A stretch of DNA of 64,000 nt from JAOUEA01 sp963810915. GTDB lineage: Bacteria; Actinomycetota; UBA4738; HRBIN12. The position numbers were made by a program, and so were the translations under genes. This document shows, in pieces, positions 21,998 through 31,578 of the stretch. The notes under the pieces were generated by a model that had not been told where the DNA came from, did no database searches, and saw only the letters and a list, made by a program, of their open reading frames with translations. Location: contig CAWEPH010000006.1 of the NCBI GenBank assembly GCA_963810915.1, positions 930,001-994,000 on the forward strand. The letters run 5' to 3'. Position 1 is the stretch's first letter; each line of letters starts with the position of its first letter.

Positions 21998-23371
21998 GTG
22001 GAGATCCCGGAGATCCGCTACGCGAAGACCCGTGACGGGATCCACATCGCCTATCAGGTGCTCGGCGACGGCCCGGCCGACCTGTTGTTCGTTCCGGGCT
22101 TCGCGTCGAACCTGATCTGGAACTGGCAGCTCCCCTCGTACGCCCACTTCCTGCGGCGACTGGGTTCGTTCTGCCGACTCATCATCGTCGACCGCCGCGG
22201 CTGCGGGGTCTCCGACCGGCTCTCACCCGAGGATCTCCCGTCCCTGGAGGTGATCGCGGACGACCTCGGCGCGGTGCTGGACGCCGTGGCGTCCGAGCGC
22301 GCGTCGATGTTCGCGGCGGATGAAGGCGCGCAGGGCGTGGCGCTCTTCGCAGCGACCCATCCCGAGCGGGTCGAGCGCCTGATCATCTACACGATGGACC
22401 CGATGGGCGACTTCCAGCCCTGGGCCGACGGCTACAAGTCGCGCGAAGAGCGCGAGGCGTTCCTGGAGGCGTTCATCGTCGAGGTCGTCAAAGGTTGGGG
22501 CACGAGGGAGTTCGCGCATTCCGACCCGCTCGGAGGTCTCGTGATCTGCGGACCTTCCCTAGCCGACGATCCGAACGCGATCGATTGGTACACGGCGTTG
22601 TTGCTCCTCTCCACCAGCCCGAGTGGAGCGGTCGCGTTCCATCGCATGTACTTCGAGACTGACGCCCAGCCGATCCTCGCGTCCATCCGCGTCCCGACGT
22701 TGTTGCTCCACCGCGTCGGCGATCTGCTCGAACCGATCGAAGCGTCGCGCTTCATGGCCGGGCTGATCCCCGGCGCCCGCTTGATCGAACTGGACGGGGA
22801 CGATCACGTGTGGTTCGCGGGCGACACCGACTCCATCGTGGACCCGATCCAGGAGTTCATGACGGGTGCCCGGCCGGCGCACGACCTCGACCGCGTCCTG
22901 GCGACCGTGCTGTTCACCGACATCGTCGGCTCGACCGAGATGGCGGCCAGGCTGGGCGACACGGCATGGAAGGAACTGCTCGCCACGCATGACGAGTGGG
23001 CAAAGACGGAGATCGCAAGACATCGAGGGAACTACGTCCACACGACGGGCGATGGTCTGCTCGCGACCTTCGACGGACCGGCACGAGCGGTGCGATGCGC
23101 ACAGGCGATCGGTGAGGCGGTTCGGTCGCTCGGGATCGAGCTCCGGTCGGGTTGCCATACGGGTGAGATCGAGCTCACCGCTGATGACGTGCAGGGTCTC
23201 GCCGTGCACATCGGCGCCCGAGTGGCCGCTGCCGCCGGGCCGGCCCAAGTTCTCGTCTCCTCCACGGTGAAGGATCTCGTGGCCGGATCCGGTCTCAGCT
23301 TCGAGGATGCCGGCGTGCACGAGCTGAAGGGCGTGCCCGACACCTGGCATCTCTATCGGGTTGTCGGCTGA
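21998..23371 (+). CDS. Alpha/beta-hydrolase-fold/class III nucleotide cyclase fusion, copy 1
   Basis: First of eight tandem genes with one architecture: an N-terminal alpha/beta-hydrolase fold (about residues 10-275) and a C-terminal cyclase homology domain (about 295-455) that would make cAMP or cGMP. The cyclase metal aspartates are present (VLFTDIVGSTE and TTGDGLLATFDGP). In the hydrolase elbow the nucleophile position reads AADEGA, with Asp rather than Ser, although the late His is kept (GDDHVWF). The GTG at 21998 aligns with the other copies; ATG at 21989 is an alternative. The stop overlaps the next start (TGATG). Layout as in mycobacterial Rv1900c (LipJ). Confidence 0.85.
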   Translation: MEIPEIRYAKTRDGIHIAYQVLGDGPADLLFVPGFASNLIWNWQLPSYAHFLRRLGSFCRLIIVDRRGCGVSDRLSPEDLPSLEVIADDLGAVLDAVASERASMFAADEGAQGVALFAATHPERVERLIIYTMDPMGDFQPWADGYKSREEREAFLEAFIVEVVKGWGTREFAHSDPLGGLVICGPSLADDPNAIDWYTALLLLSTSPSGAVAFHRMYFETDAQPILASIRVPTLLLHRVGDLLEPIEASRFMAGLIPGARLIELDGDDHVWFAGDTDSIVDPIQEFMTGARPAHDLDRVLATVLFTDIVGSTEMAARLGDTAWKELLATHDEWAKTEIARHRGNYVHTTGDGLLATFDGPARAVRCAQAIGEAVRSLGIELRSGCHTGEIELTADDVQGLAVHIGARVAAAAGPAQVLVSSTVKDLVAGSGLSFEDAGVHELKGVPDTWHLYRVVG

Positions 23372-24729
23372 TGGAGACCCCTCGCACGCGGTACGCGAAG
23401 ACCGTCGACGGGGTCAGCATCGCCTATCAGGTGCGGGGTGACGGGCCCGTCGATCTCATCTACGCGAGGGGGTGGACCCAGAACCTCGAGATCGAGCTCG
23501 AGGGACCGCGGAGCGGCGCCTGGTTCAGTGGGCTCGCCTCCATCTCGCGTTTGATCCTCTTCGACAAGCGAGGGACGGGCCTCTCGGACCGCACCGCGAC
23601 GCCCGACCTCGAGATACGCGCCGACGACCTGCGAGCGGTGCTCGACGCCGCCGGCTCGGACCGCGCTGTCGTGATGGGCGACGCCGACGGTGGCGCCCTC
23701 GCGGTGTTCTTCGCGGCGACCCACCCGGAGCGCGTGCAGGCCCTGATCCTCAATGGGGCGTACGCGCGCGCCGCATGGGCCCCCGACTACCCGATCGGGC
23801 AGAAGGAGGACGACTTCCTGGCAGACCGAGAAGACACGGCCAGACGATGGGGCACGATCGAGTTCGCGCAGGAATGGGTCGATCGACAGGCGCCCTCGCT
23901 CTCGAACGACACCGAATACGTCGAATGGTTCGCGAAGACCTTGCGGCACGGGGCCTCTCCCGCGGCCGAGCTCGAGTTCGAAGACATGTGGCGCGAGATC
24001 GACGTCCGCTCCGTGCTCGGAAGCGTGCAGGCGCCAACGCTCGTGGTCGCCACGCCGGGTGCGGGCGATCTGGTCAAGGGGACGGGGGACGTGGCCCGCG
24101 AGCGTTACCTCGTCGAGCGGATCCCCGGCGCGAAGTACGTGGAGCTCCCTGGCCGCGACCTCATCATCGAGCACACGAACCCAACCCTGCTCCTGGATGA
24201 GATCGAACGGTTCATCCGATCGGTGAGCGCGGAGGAGCGCGAGATCGATCGGGTCCTGGCGACCGTCATGTTCACCGACATCGTGGGCTCGACCGAACGA
24301 GCGTCCACGTTGGGCGACGCAGCATGGAGAGATCTGCTGGAGCGCCACCATCGAACGGTGCGAGCGATGATCGGCCGCTATCGGGGACAGGAGATCAACA
24401 CGGCGGGCGACGGGTTCCTGGCCACGTTCGACGGCCCCGCTCGAGGGGTGAGATGCGCGCAAGCGATCGCCGAAGCGGTACATCCCCTTGGCCTCGAGGT
24501 CCGAGCCGGCCTGCACACGGGCGAGATCGACGTCACCGGCGACGATGTTCAGGGTATCGCCGTGCATATCGGTGCCCGTGTCGGGGCCCTGGCGGGTCCG
24601 TCCGAGGTCTTGGTCTCGCAGACGGTCAAGGACCTCGTCGCCGGGAGCGGGCTCACGTTTGAGGAGGCCGGCGAGCACGAGCTCAAGGGCGTCCCTGACC
24701 GCTGGCACCTCTACCGGGTGGTGAGCTGA
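23371..24729 (+). CDS. Pseudo-hydrolase/nucleotide cyclase fusion, copy 2
   Basis: 452 aa, intact. Hydrolase elbow reads GDADGG: position 105, where Ser is expected, is Ala, and the region of the late histidine reads GRDLIIEH with Leu, so hydrolysis is unlikely. The cyclase domain has metal aspartates Asp303 (FTDIVGSTERA) and Asp347 (TAGDGFLATFDGP), Arg403 in VHIGARV, and a His399 where many class III cyclases have Asn. Closest in the array to copies 3 and 4, so recent duplication is likely. ATG overlaps the preceding stop by one base. Confidence 0.85.
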   Translation: METPRTRYAKTVDGVSIAYQVRGDGPVDLIYARGWTQNLEIELEGPRSGAWFSGLASISRLILFDKRGTGLSDRTATPDLEIRADDLRAVLDAAGSDRAVVMGDADGGALAVFFAATHPERVQALILNGAYARAAWAPDYPIGQKEDDFLADREDTARRWGTIEFAQEWVDRQAPSLSNDTEYVEWFAKTLRHGASPAAELEFEDMWREIDVRSVLGSVQAPTLVVATPGAGDLVKGTGDVARERYLVERIPGAKYVELPGRDLIIEHTNPTLLLDEIERFIRSVSAEEREIDRVLATVMFTDIVGSTERASTLGDAAWRDLLERHHRTVRAMIGRYRGQEINTAGDGFLATFDGPARGVRCAQAIAEAVHPLGLEVRAGLHTGEIDVTGDDVQGIAVHIGARVGALAGPSEVLVSQTVKDLVAGSGLTFEEAGEHELKGVPDRWHLYRVVS

Positions 24730-24730
24730 C

Positions 24731-26089
24731 TTGGAGACCTACCGGACGCGGTACGCGATGACCGTCGACGGGGTGAACATCGCCTACCAGGTACGAGGGA
24801 ACGGACCGGTCGATCTCCTCTGGGTCGGGGGGTTCACCGCGAACCTCGAGGTTGAATACGACGGCCCAAGGAACAACGCCTCCTTCTACGCGGAGCTCGC
24901 CGCGTTCACCCGGCTGATCTTGTTCGACAAGCGCGGGACCGGGTTGTCGGATCGCACGCAGACCCCCGACCTCGAGAAGCGTGTCGACGATATGCGGGCG
25001 GTGTTGGACGCGGTCGGCTCCGAGCGAGCGGTGGTGCTTGGCGCCGCGGACGGCGCGGCCCTGGCGGCGTTCTTCGCGGCGACACATCCCGAACGGGTTC
25101 AGGCGCTGATCCTCAAGTCTCCCAGCGCGCGCACCGCATGGGCCCCCGACTACCCGCAGGGGATGAAGGAGGAGGACTACCTGGCGGAACGGGAGGATAT
25201 GGCGCGACGATGGGGCTCGATCGAGCTGGCGCAGGAATGGGTGTCACGTGAGGCCCCCTCGCTCGCGCACGACACCGAATACGTCGAGTGGTTCGCGAAG
25301 TCGATGCGACATGGTGCATCCCCGGGGTCCGCCGTCGCGTTCGAGGACGTTTACTACGCGATCGACGTGCGGTCGATCCTCGGGAGCGTCCAGGCGCCCA
25401 CCCTCGTGCTCGCCATCCCAGGAGCGGACGAGCAGTTCGAGACCGTAGGCGCTGGACAGGACCGAGACCTCGCCGATGGGATCCCCGGCGCGAAGTACGT
25501 CGAGTTGTTTGGGCGAGATCTCGTCATCATCGCCACGAACCCGCGAGTGCTTCTCGACGAGATCCACGGATTCATCAACTCGGTGAGCGCCGAGGAGGCC
25601 GAGTTCGATCGCGTACTCGCGACCGTGCTCTTCACCGACATCGTCGGCTCGACCGAGCGCGCGTCGGCGTTGGGAGACGGGGCGTGGAAGGACCTACTCC
25701 GACGCCACCACGAGGTGGTTCGCGCCATGATCGGCCGTTACCGCGGCAAGGAGATCGGCACGGCGGGCGATGGGTTCCTCGCGACCTTCGACGGCCCCGC
25801 TCGAGGCGTGCGCTGCGCGCAGGCGATCGCCGAGGCCGTGCAACCCCTAGGTCTGGAGATCCGAGCCGGCCTGCACACCGGCGAGATCGAGGTGACGGGC
25901 GACGATGTCCAGGGCATCGCCGTCCACACGGGCGCCCGCGTCGGTGCCCTCGCGGGACCGTCCGAAATCCTGGTCTCCCAAACCGTCAAGGATCTCGTGG
26001 CCGGATCGGGTCTCGCCTTCGAGGACGCCGGCGAGCACGAGCTGAAGGGCGTGCCCGACCGCTGGCGCCTCTATCGGGTGGTGGGCTGA
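24731..26089 (+). CDS. Pseudo-hydrolase/nucleotide cyclase fusion, copy 3
   Basis: 452 aa, intact, TTG start one base after the previous stop. Elbow motif GAADGA (Ala in place of Ser) and GRDLVIIA in place of the histidine loop. The cyclase domain keeps FTDIVGSTERAS, TAGDGFLATFDGP and VHTGARVGALAG. It belongs to the subgroup with SQTVKDLVAGSG near the C-terminus (copies 2-5 and 7), whereas copies 1, 6 and 8 have SSTVKDL. The variable loop between the two (DYPQGMKEEDYLAEREDM) differs from its neighbours, as expected if ligand preference diverged. Confidence 0.85.
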   Translation: METYRTRYAMTVDGVNIAYQVRGNGPVDLLWVGGFTANLEVEYDGPRNNASFYAELAAFTRLILFDKRGTGLSDRTQTPDLEKRVDDMRAVLDAVGSERAVVLGAADGAALAAFFAATHPERVQALILKSPSARTAWAPDYPQGMKEEDYLAEREDMARRWGSIELAQEWVSREAPSLAHDTEYVEWFAKSMRHGASPGSAVAFEDVYYAIDVRSILGSVQAPTLVLAIPGADEQFETVGAGQDRDLADGIPGAKYVELFGRDLVIIATNPRVLLDEIHGFINSVSAEEAEFDRVLATVLFTDIVGSTERASALGDGAWKDLLRRHHEVVRAMIGRYRGKEIGTAGDGFLATFDGPARGVRCAQAIAEAVQPLGLEIRAGLHTGEIEVTGDDVQGIAVHTGARVGALAGPSEILVSQTVKDLVAGSGLAFEDAGEHELKGVPDRWRLYRVVG

Positions 26090-26090
26090 G

Positions 26091-27434
26091 GTGGACATCC
26101 CTCGCACCCGGTATGCGAAGACCGTCGACGGGGTCCACATCGCGTATCAGGTACGGGGTGACGGGCCTGTCGATCTCATCTACGCGATGGGATACACGGC
26201 GAACTTCGAGGTGGAGCTCGAAGGACCTCGGAGCGGCATGTACTTCGATGGGCTTGCCTCGCTCGCCCGACTGATCCTGTTCGACAAGCGTGGGACCGGG
26301 TTGTCGGACCGAACCCAGACACCCGACCTCGAGATGCGCGCGGACGACCTGCGAGCGGTGCTGGACGCGGTCGGATCCGAACGAGCAGTGGTGCTCGGTG
26401 CTGCCGACGCCGGCGCCCTGGCGGCCTTCTTCGCGGCCGCCCATCCGGAGCGGGTGCGGGCCCTGATCCTCAACGGGGCCTACGCGCGGAAGGCGTGGGC
26501 TCCCGACTACCCGAACGGGCAGACGGAGGAGGACTACCGCGAAGGTCGAGAAGACATGGCACGACGCTGGGGGACGATGGAGCTGGCACAGGACTGGGTC
26601 GATGCCGAGGCGCCGTCGCTCTCGCACGACGCGGAGTACCTGGAATGGTTCACCAAGACCATGCGCTACGGCGCTTCCCCTGCGGCCGCCGTCGAGTTCG
26701 AGGACGCGATCTACGCCATCGATGTACGGGCGATCCTCGGGACGGTGCAGGCGCCGACCCTCGTGCTGGCGCAGCCCGGTTCTCTGGACACCGCCGGCGG
26801 GCGCGAACGCGATCTTGCAGACCGGATCCCCGGCGCGAAGTACGTCGAGCTTCCGGGGCGGGACTTCATCATGGAGCACACCAACCCCGCCCCCCTGCTG
26901 GATGCGATCGGAGGGTTCATCCGATCGGTGAGTGCTGAGGAGCGCGAGATCGACCGGGTCCTGGCGACCGTCCTGTTCACCGACATCGTGGGTTCGACGG
27001 AGCGGGCGGCCCAACTCGGGGATGGAGCGTGGAGGGCCTTGCTGGAGCGGCACCACGAGGTGGTGCGGGCGATGATCGGGCGGTACCGGGGCACCGAGGT
27101 CAGCACGGCGGGCGACGGGTTCCTCGCGACGTTCGACGGACCCGCCCGAGGGGTTCGCTGCGCGCAGGCGATCGCTGAAGCGGTGCAGCCGTTGGGGCTC
27201 GAGATCCGAGCCGGTTTGCACACGGGTGAGGTGGAGACGATCGACGGCTCGGTAGGCGGCATCGCCGTCCACACCGGCGCGCGCGTGGGTGCCCTCGCAG
27301 CACCGTCCGAGGTCCTCGTCTCGCAGACCGTCAAGGATCCGGTGGCCGGCTCCGGCCTCTCGTTCGAGGATGCCGGTGAGCACGAGCTGAAGGGTGTCCC
27401 CGACCGGTGGCGCCTGTACCGGGTGGTGAGCTGA
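26091..27434 (+). CDS. Pseudo-hydrolase/nucleotide cyclase fusion, copy 4
   Basis: 447 aa, intact, GTG start one base after the previous stop. Elbow GAADAG (Ala for Ser) and GRDFIMEH at the histidine loop. Cyclase motifs FTDIVGSTERAAQ, TAGDGFLATFDGP and VHTGARVGALAA. It carries one local difference from its sisters, ETIDGSVGGIA in place of the usual GDDVQGIA segment, and KDPVAGSG for KDLVAGSG. Otherwise very similar to copies 2 and 3. Confidence 0.85.
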   Translation: MDIPRTRYAKTVDGVHIAYQVRGDGPVDLIYAMGYTANFEVELEGPRSGMYFDGLASLARLILFDKRGTGLSDRTQTPDLEMRADDLRAVLDAVGSERAVVLGAADAGALAAFFAAAHPERVRALILNGAYARKAWAPDYPNGQTEEDYREGREDMARRWGTMELAQDWVDAEAPSLSHDAEYLEWFTKTMRYGASPAAAVEFEDAIYAIDVRAILGTVQAPTLVLAQPGSLDTAGGRERDLADRIPGAKYVELPGRDFIMEHTNPAPLLDAIGGFIRSVSAEEREIDRVLATVLFTDIVGSTERAAQLGDGAWRALLERHHEVVRAMIGRYRGTEVSTAGDGFLATFDGPARGVRCAQAIAEAVQPLGLEIRAGLHTGEVETIDGSVGGIAVHTGARVGALAAPSEVLVSQTVKDPVAGSGLSFEDAGEHELKGVPDRWRLYRVVS

Positions 27435-28789
27435 TGGAGTCCCCTGAGACCAGGTACGCCCTGACCTCGGACGGCGTCTACGTCGCGTACCAGATGCTCG
27501 GCGAGGGCCCCATCGACCTAGTGTTCGCCTTCGGCTGGCTCAACAACGTCGATTCCGTCTGGTCGATCCCGGAGATCGCATCGTTCTATCGACGCCTGGC
27601 CGCCTTCTCTCGCTTGATCATCTTCGACCGGCGCGGCACGGGGTTGTCGGACCGCATCACCGAGGGTGAGGCTGCAACCTTCGAAGCCGGCATGGACGAC
27701 ATCCGAGCAGTGATGGATGCGGCAGGATCCGAACGGGCCCTGCAGGTCGGGTTCCAAGACGGCGGGATGCTCTGCGCGCTGTTCGCGGCATCCTTCCCGG
27801 AGCGAGCCACCGGCCTCGTGATCATCGGGAGCTCGCCGGTAACCATCTGGGCACCGGACGCTCCCTGGGGATGGACGGAACAGGAGTATCAGCCATACCT
27901 CGATGCCTTGGTGCAAGGCTGGGGCACACCCGGATGGACCGCGCGGCACATGGAATCGATGGCACCTTCGTTCCGAAGCAGCGACCGGGCGGCCGTGGAG
28001 CGCTTCGCCAAGCATTTCCGCGCGTGTGCGAGTCCGGGTACGGCGCTGGCGATCGAACGGATGCTCATGCACAGCGACGTGCGAGGCGTGCTCCCGACGA
28101 TCCAGGTGCCGACGCTCGTGATCCACAACGTCGATGATGCGGTCGAAGAGGTCAGAGCAGCGCGCTACACGGCTGAAGAGATCCCCGGGGCCAAGCTCGT
28201 CGAGCTGCCGTTCACGGAGCATGCGCCCTTCTACGAGAGCGCGAACCCGACCCTTGAAGCTGTGGAGACGTTCGCCTCGCAGGTTCGAGCGGAGCAGGCC
28301 GAGTTCGACCGCGTGCTCGCCACCGTGCTGTTCACCGACATCGTGGACTCCACCGCCCAAAGCGCGGCCATGGGCGACCACCTGTGGCGGGACGTGCAGC
28401 AACGACACGACCGCATCGTGCGGGCGAACCTCGCACGCTACCGAGGGAGAGAGATCAAGACGATGGGCGACGGATTCCTCGCCACGTTCGACGGACCCGC
28501 ACGCGGCGTGCGGTGCGCCGAGTCGATAGCGGCGGCGATACTGCCGCTCGGGATCGAGATCCGCGCCGGGCTGCATACGGGCGAGGTGGCGTTCGAAGGC
28601 GACGATGTCAACGGCCTGGGGGTGGCGATCGGGGCGCGCGTCGGAGCCCTCGCTAGAGCGTCCGAGGTGCTGGTCTCCCAAACCGTCAAGGACCTCGTGG
28701 CCGGCTCCGGACTCACGTTCGAGGACGCCGGTGAGCACGAGCTGAAGGGCGTGCCCGACCGCTGGCGCCTCTACCGGGTGGTGGGCTGA
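27434..28789 (+). CDS. Pseudo-hydrolase/nucleotide cyclase fusion, copy 5
   Basis: About 451 aa, intact. ATG overlaps the preceding stop (TGATG); an in-frame ATG at 27407 lies inside copy 4 and is less likely. The elbow reads GFQDGG, with Gln at the nucleophile position, but a histidine is kept in FTEHAPFY. The cyclase domain has FTDIVDSTAQSA and TMGDGFLATFDGP; the helix motif reads GVAIGARVGALA, with Ala where most cyclases have Asn and the sisters have His. More diverged than copies 2-4. Confidence 0.85.
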   Translation: MESPETRYALTSDGVYVAYQMLGEGPIDLVFAFGWLNNVDSVWSIPEIASFYRRLAAFSRLIIFDRRGTGLSDRITEGEAATFEAGMDDIRAVMDAAGSERALQVGFQDGGMLCALFAASFPERATGLVIIGSSPVTIWAPDAPWGWTEQEYQPYLDALVQGWGTPGWTARHMESMAPSFRSSDRAAVERFAKHFRACASPGTALAIERMLMHSDVRGVLPTIQVPTLVIHNVDDAVEEVRAARYTAEEIPGAKLVELPFTEHAPFYESANPTLEAVETFASQVRAEQAEFDRVLATVLFTDIVDSTAQSAAMGDHLWRDVQQRHDRIVRANLARYRGREIKTMGDGFLATFDGPARGVRCAESIAAAILPLGIEIRAGLHTGEVAFEGDDVNGLGVAIGARVGALARASEVLVSQTVKDLVAGSGLTFEDAGEHELKGVPDRWRLYRVVG

Positions 28790-28790
28790 G

Positions 28791-30240
28791 GTGAACACGC
28801 CTCGCACCCAGTACGTAAAGACCGACGACGAGGTGTATATCGCCTACCAGGTCGTCGGCGACGGTCCAGTCGACCTGGTCTGGCAGTTCGACTACTTCGG
28901 GAACGTCGACGCCGTGTGGGAGCACCCGCTGTGGGCGCGCTTCCTCGGCGGCTTCGCGGAATTCTCTCGGCTGATCCTCCTTGATCGTCGAGGGACAGGG
29001 CAGTCGAGCCGCAACGTACCGCCGTCCGATCTTGAGACCCGCGCCAGGGACCTGCGGACGGTCCTCGATGCATTGGGATCCGACGTCGTGGTGGCGGCTG
29101 GCCACGGTCAAGGAGGAGCCGCGAGCGCCCTCGCAACGTACCGCCGTCCGATCTTGAGACCCGCGCGAGTGACCTGCGGACGGTCCTCGATGCGTTGGGG
29201 TCCGACGTCGTGGTGGCGGCCGGCCACGGCCAGGGGGGAGCAGCGAGCGCCCTGTTCGCCGCTACGGAGCCGGATCGGGTGCGCTCGTTCGTGTGGGATG
29301 AACCGGTAGCGCGGACGTTGTGGGCACCCGACTATCCGTGGGGCGTGAGCATCGCATATCTCGAGCGACGCACGTCGGCTGACCCAGGACCACTGGGGAA
29401 CGGATGCCTTCTTCGCGATGTTGGCGGCGCTTGATGACTATCCCGTGCCGACGGAGGTGACGATCGGGTACGGGAAGCTCTGCCGATCCACCGCCACCCC
29501 GGACGTCGCGCTCGAGATCGATCGCATCTGGAACGAGACCGACATCCGCGGGGCACTTCCGTCCGTGCGCGCGCCCGCACTCCTCACCGAGCTGGATTCC
29601 GGTGATCCGGGCCAGATCAACTACATCGCGTCGCTGATGCCGGACGCACGGGTGGTTCGGATCCCCGGCGAAGATGGATACCAGCCCGAGGTGATCGACC
29701 GCACTCACGATGCGATCCGGGCCTTCCTCGGGCTGGCGACGGCACCACCTGGCGCGGACCGGATCCTGGCAACGGTGCTGTTCACCGACATCGTCGATTC
29801 CACAGGACGAGCGGCCGAGCTCGGTGACTCCGCCTGGAGGCAGGTCCTGGCGGCGCACGACGAGCGAGCTCGCGACCGAGATCGAGCGGTATGACGGACG
29901 CTATGTCCATACGACCGGCGATGGGCTGCTCGCCACGTTCGATGGACCCGCGCGGGCGGTGCGTTGCGCGCGTGCGATCGCGGACGCGGTCCGCTCGCTC
30001 GGTCTCGAGATCCGCGCGGGCTGTCACACCGGCGAGATCGAGCTGGTCGGCGACGACGTGCAGGGCCTCGCCGTGCACATCGGCGCGCGCGTGGCGGCGC
30101 TGGCCGGAACCCCCGACGTGCTCGTTTCCTCGACGGTGAAGGATCTCGTCGCCGGCTCCGGCCTCACCTTCGAGGATGCCGGCGAGCACGAACTGAAGGG
30201 CGTGCCCGACCGCTGGCACCTGTATCGGGTGACGGGCTGA
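28791..30240 (+). pseudogene. Pseudo-hydrolase/nucleotide cyclase fusion, copy 6, interrupted
   Basis: Same architecture (GTG start MNTPRTQYVKTDDEVYIAYQ; end HELKGVPDRWHLYRVTG) but not readable in one frame as given. A 122-base segment is present twice (from 29011 and from 29133), shifting the frame by two; further single-base insertions lie near 29385 and 29875. The two segment copies differ mainly at silent positions and encode almost the same residues, so this looks like a junction between two strain variants rather than decay. Elbow motif GHGQGG (Gly for Ser). Cyclase motifs FTDIVDSTGRAA, TTGDGLLATFDGP and VHIGARVAALAG are intact. It may be functional in the organism. Confidence 0.7.
29011..29254 (+). 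repeat. Diverged 122-base direct repeat inside cyclase copy 6
   Basis: Unit 1 is 29011-29132 and unit 2 is 29133-29254. Both begin GCAACGTACCGCCGTCCGAT and stay identical for about 32 bases, then differ at roughly ten positions, nine of them silent in the cyclase reading frame. Both encode VLDALGSDVVVAAGHGQGG. Confidence 0.85.
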
Positions 30241-31578
30241 TGGAACGTCCCGAGGTCCAGTTCGCGAGGGCGTCCGACGGCGCGTACCTCGCCTATCAGA
30301 CCTTCGGGAGCGGTCCTATCGACATCTTCTGGCAGGAAGAGTTCCTCGCCTTGGTCGACCAGTTCTGGGACTCCCCACCGGAGCGCGCGTTGCACGAGGG
30401 ATTGGCCGAGTACGGCCGCGTGACCATCTACGATCGGAGAGGCACGGGCTCTCGAGCCGCAACGTGGCGCCCGGCAACCTCGAGACCCAGGTCGCGGACA
30501 CCCTCGCCGTCCTCGATGCTCAAGGCATCGAGCGCGCGGTCTTCGGTGGGATCCTCGAATGTGGAGCCGCGAACGCGCTGCTCGCCGCCACCTACCCGGA
30601 CCGCGTCCAGGCGCTCCTGTGGATGACGCCTGTTCCTCGGACGACCACGACGTCGGACTACCCATGGGGAGTCGGACCCGAGTACGTCGAACGCGAGCGG
30701 AGATCCTCGAACGCTGGGGGACGTTACGATGGGCTCGCGAGTTCGTCGAGATGAACTCGATGGTGATGGGCGGACCGTGGGCAAGCGGAGGAGTACATCC
30801 GGTTCATCACGAGAGCGAGCCGCAGGACCTGCACGCCCGACGTCGCGAAGGAGCTCAGCCGCATCTGGTACGACACCGACATCCGGGGCATCCTCCCGAC
30901 GATCCAGGCACCGATGCTGCTGGTGACCTCCGAGGACGACTGACGACCTGGAATTAGCAGGCTCCGTCGCCGAGCGAGTTCCTCTCGCCGAGATCAGAAC
31001 GTTCCCGGGTCCGTACCTCGAGATCGAGGACTTCGCCTCGATCCATTCTGCGATCAGCCGATTCATCGGCGCCGAGCGGCCGCCTCTGGGCCTCGATTCC
31101 GTGCTCGCGACGGTGCTGTTCACGGACATCGTCGGGTCGACCGAGCGCGGGGCCGCACTGGGGGACTGCGGCATGGCAGGAGATCCACGAACGCCACGAC
31201 AGGATCGTGCGGGGCGAGCTCGAACGCCATCGTGGCCGTGAGATCAAGCGCACGGGCGACGGCTTCCTCGCGACGTTCGACGGACCTGCACGCGGTGTGC
31301 ACTGCGCCCGGGCGATCGCCGAGGAGATGCAGACCCTCGGGATCGAGATCCGCGCAGGGCTCCACACCGGGGAGATCGAACTCGACGCCGACGACATCGC
31401 GGGGCTCACGGTTTCGATCGGCGCCCGCGTGAGCGCGAAGGCCGGTCCGTCCGAGGTCCTGATCTCCCAGACCGTGAAGGATCTGATCGCAGGTTCGGGC
31501 CTCTCGTTCGAGGATGCGGGCGAGCACGAGCTGAAGGGCGTCCCGGACGTGTGGCACCTCTATCGGGTGGTCGACTGA
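30240..31578 (+). pseudogene. Pseudo-hydrolase/nucleotide cyclase fusion, copy 7, five frameshifts
   Basis: ATG overlaps the copy 6 stop. The recoverable protein has MERPEVQFARASDGAYLAYQ, YDRRGTG then LSSRNVAPGNLETQ, elbow GILECG (Leu for Ser), and a cyclase domain with FTDIVGSTERGA, RTGDGFLATFDGP and VSIGARVSAKAG (Ser at the usual Asn position). Frame changes lie near 30450 and 30685 (missing base), and near 30785, 30941 and 31165 (extra base); an in-frame stop occurs at 30941. Conserved residues persist across all breaks. Sequencing error or a very recent pseudogene are both possible. Confidence 0.65.

Noticed and set aside
23641..23700. Aspartate nucleophile (haloalkane dehalogenase or epoxide hydrolase type) in the cyclase-linked hydrolase domains
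   Set aside because: In copies 2-5 the Asp of GDADGG-like motifs is one residue past the nucleophile position; only copy 1 has Asp at that position.
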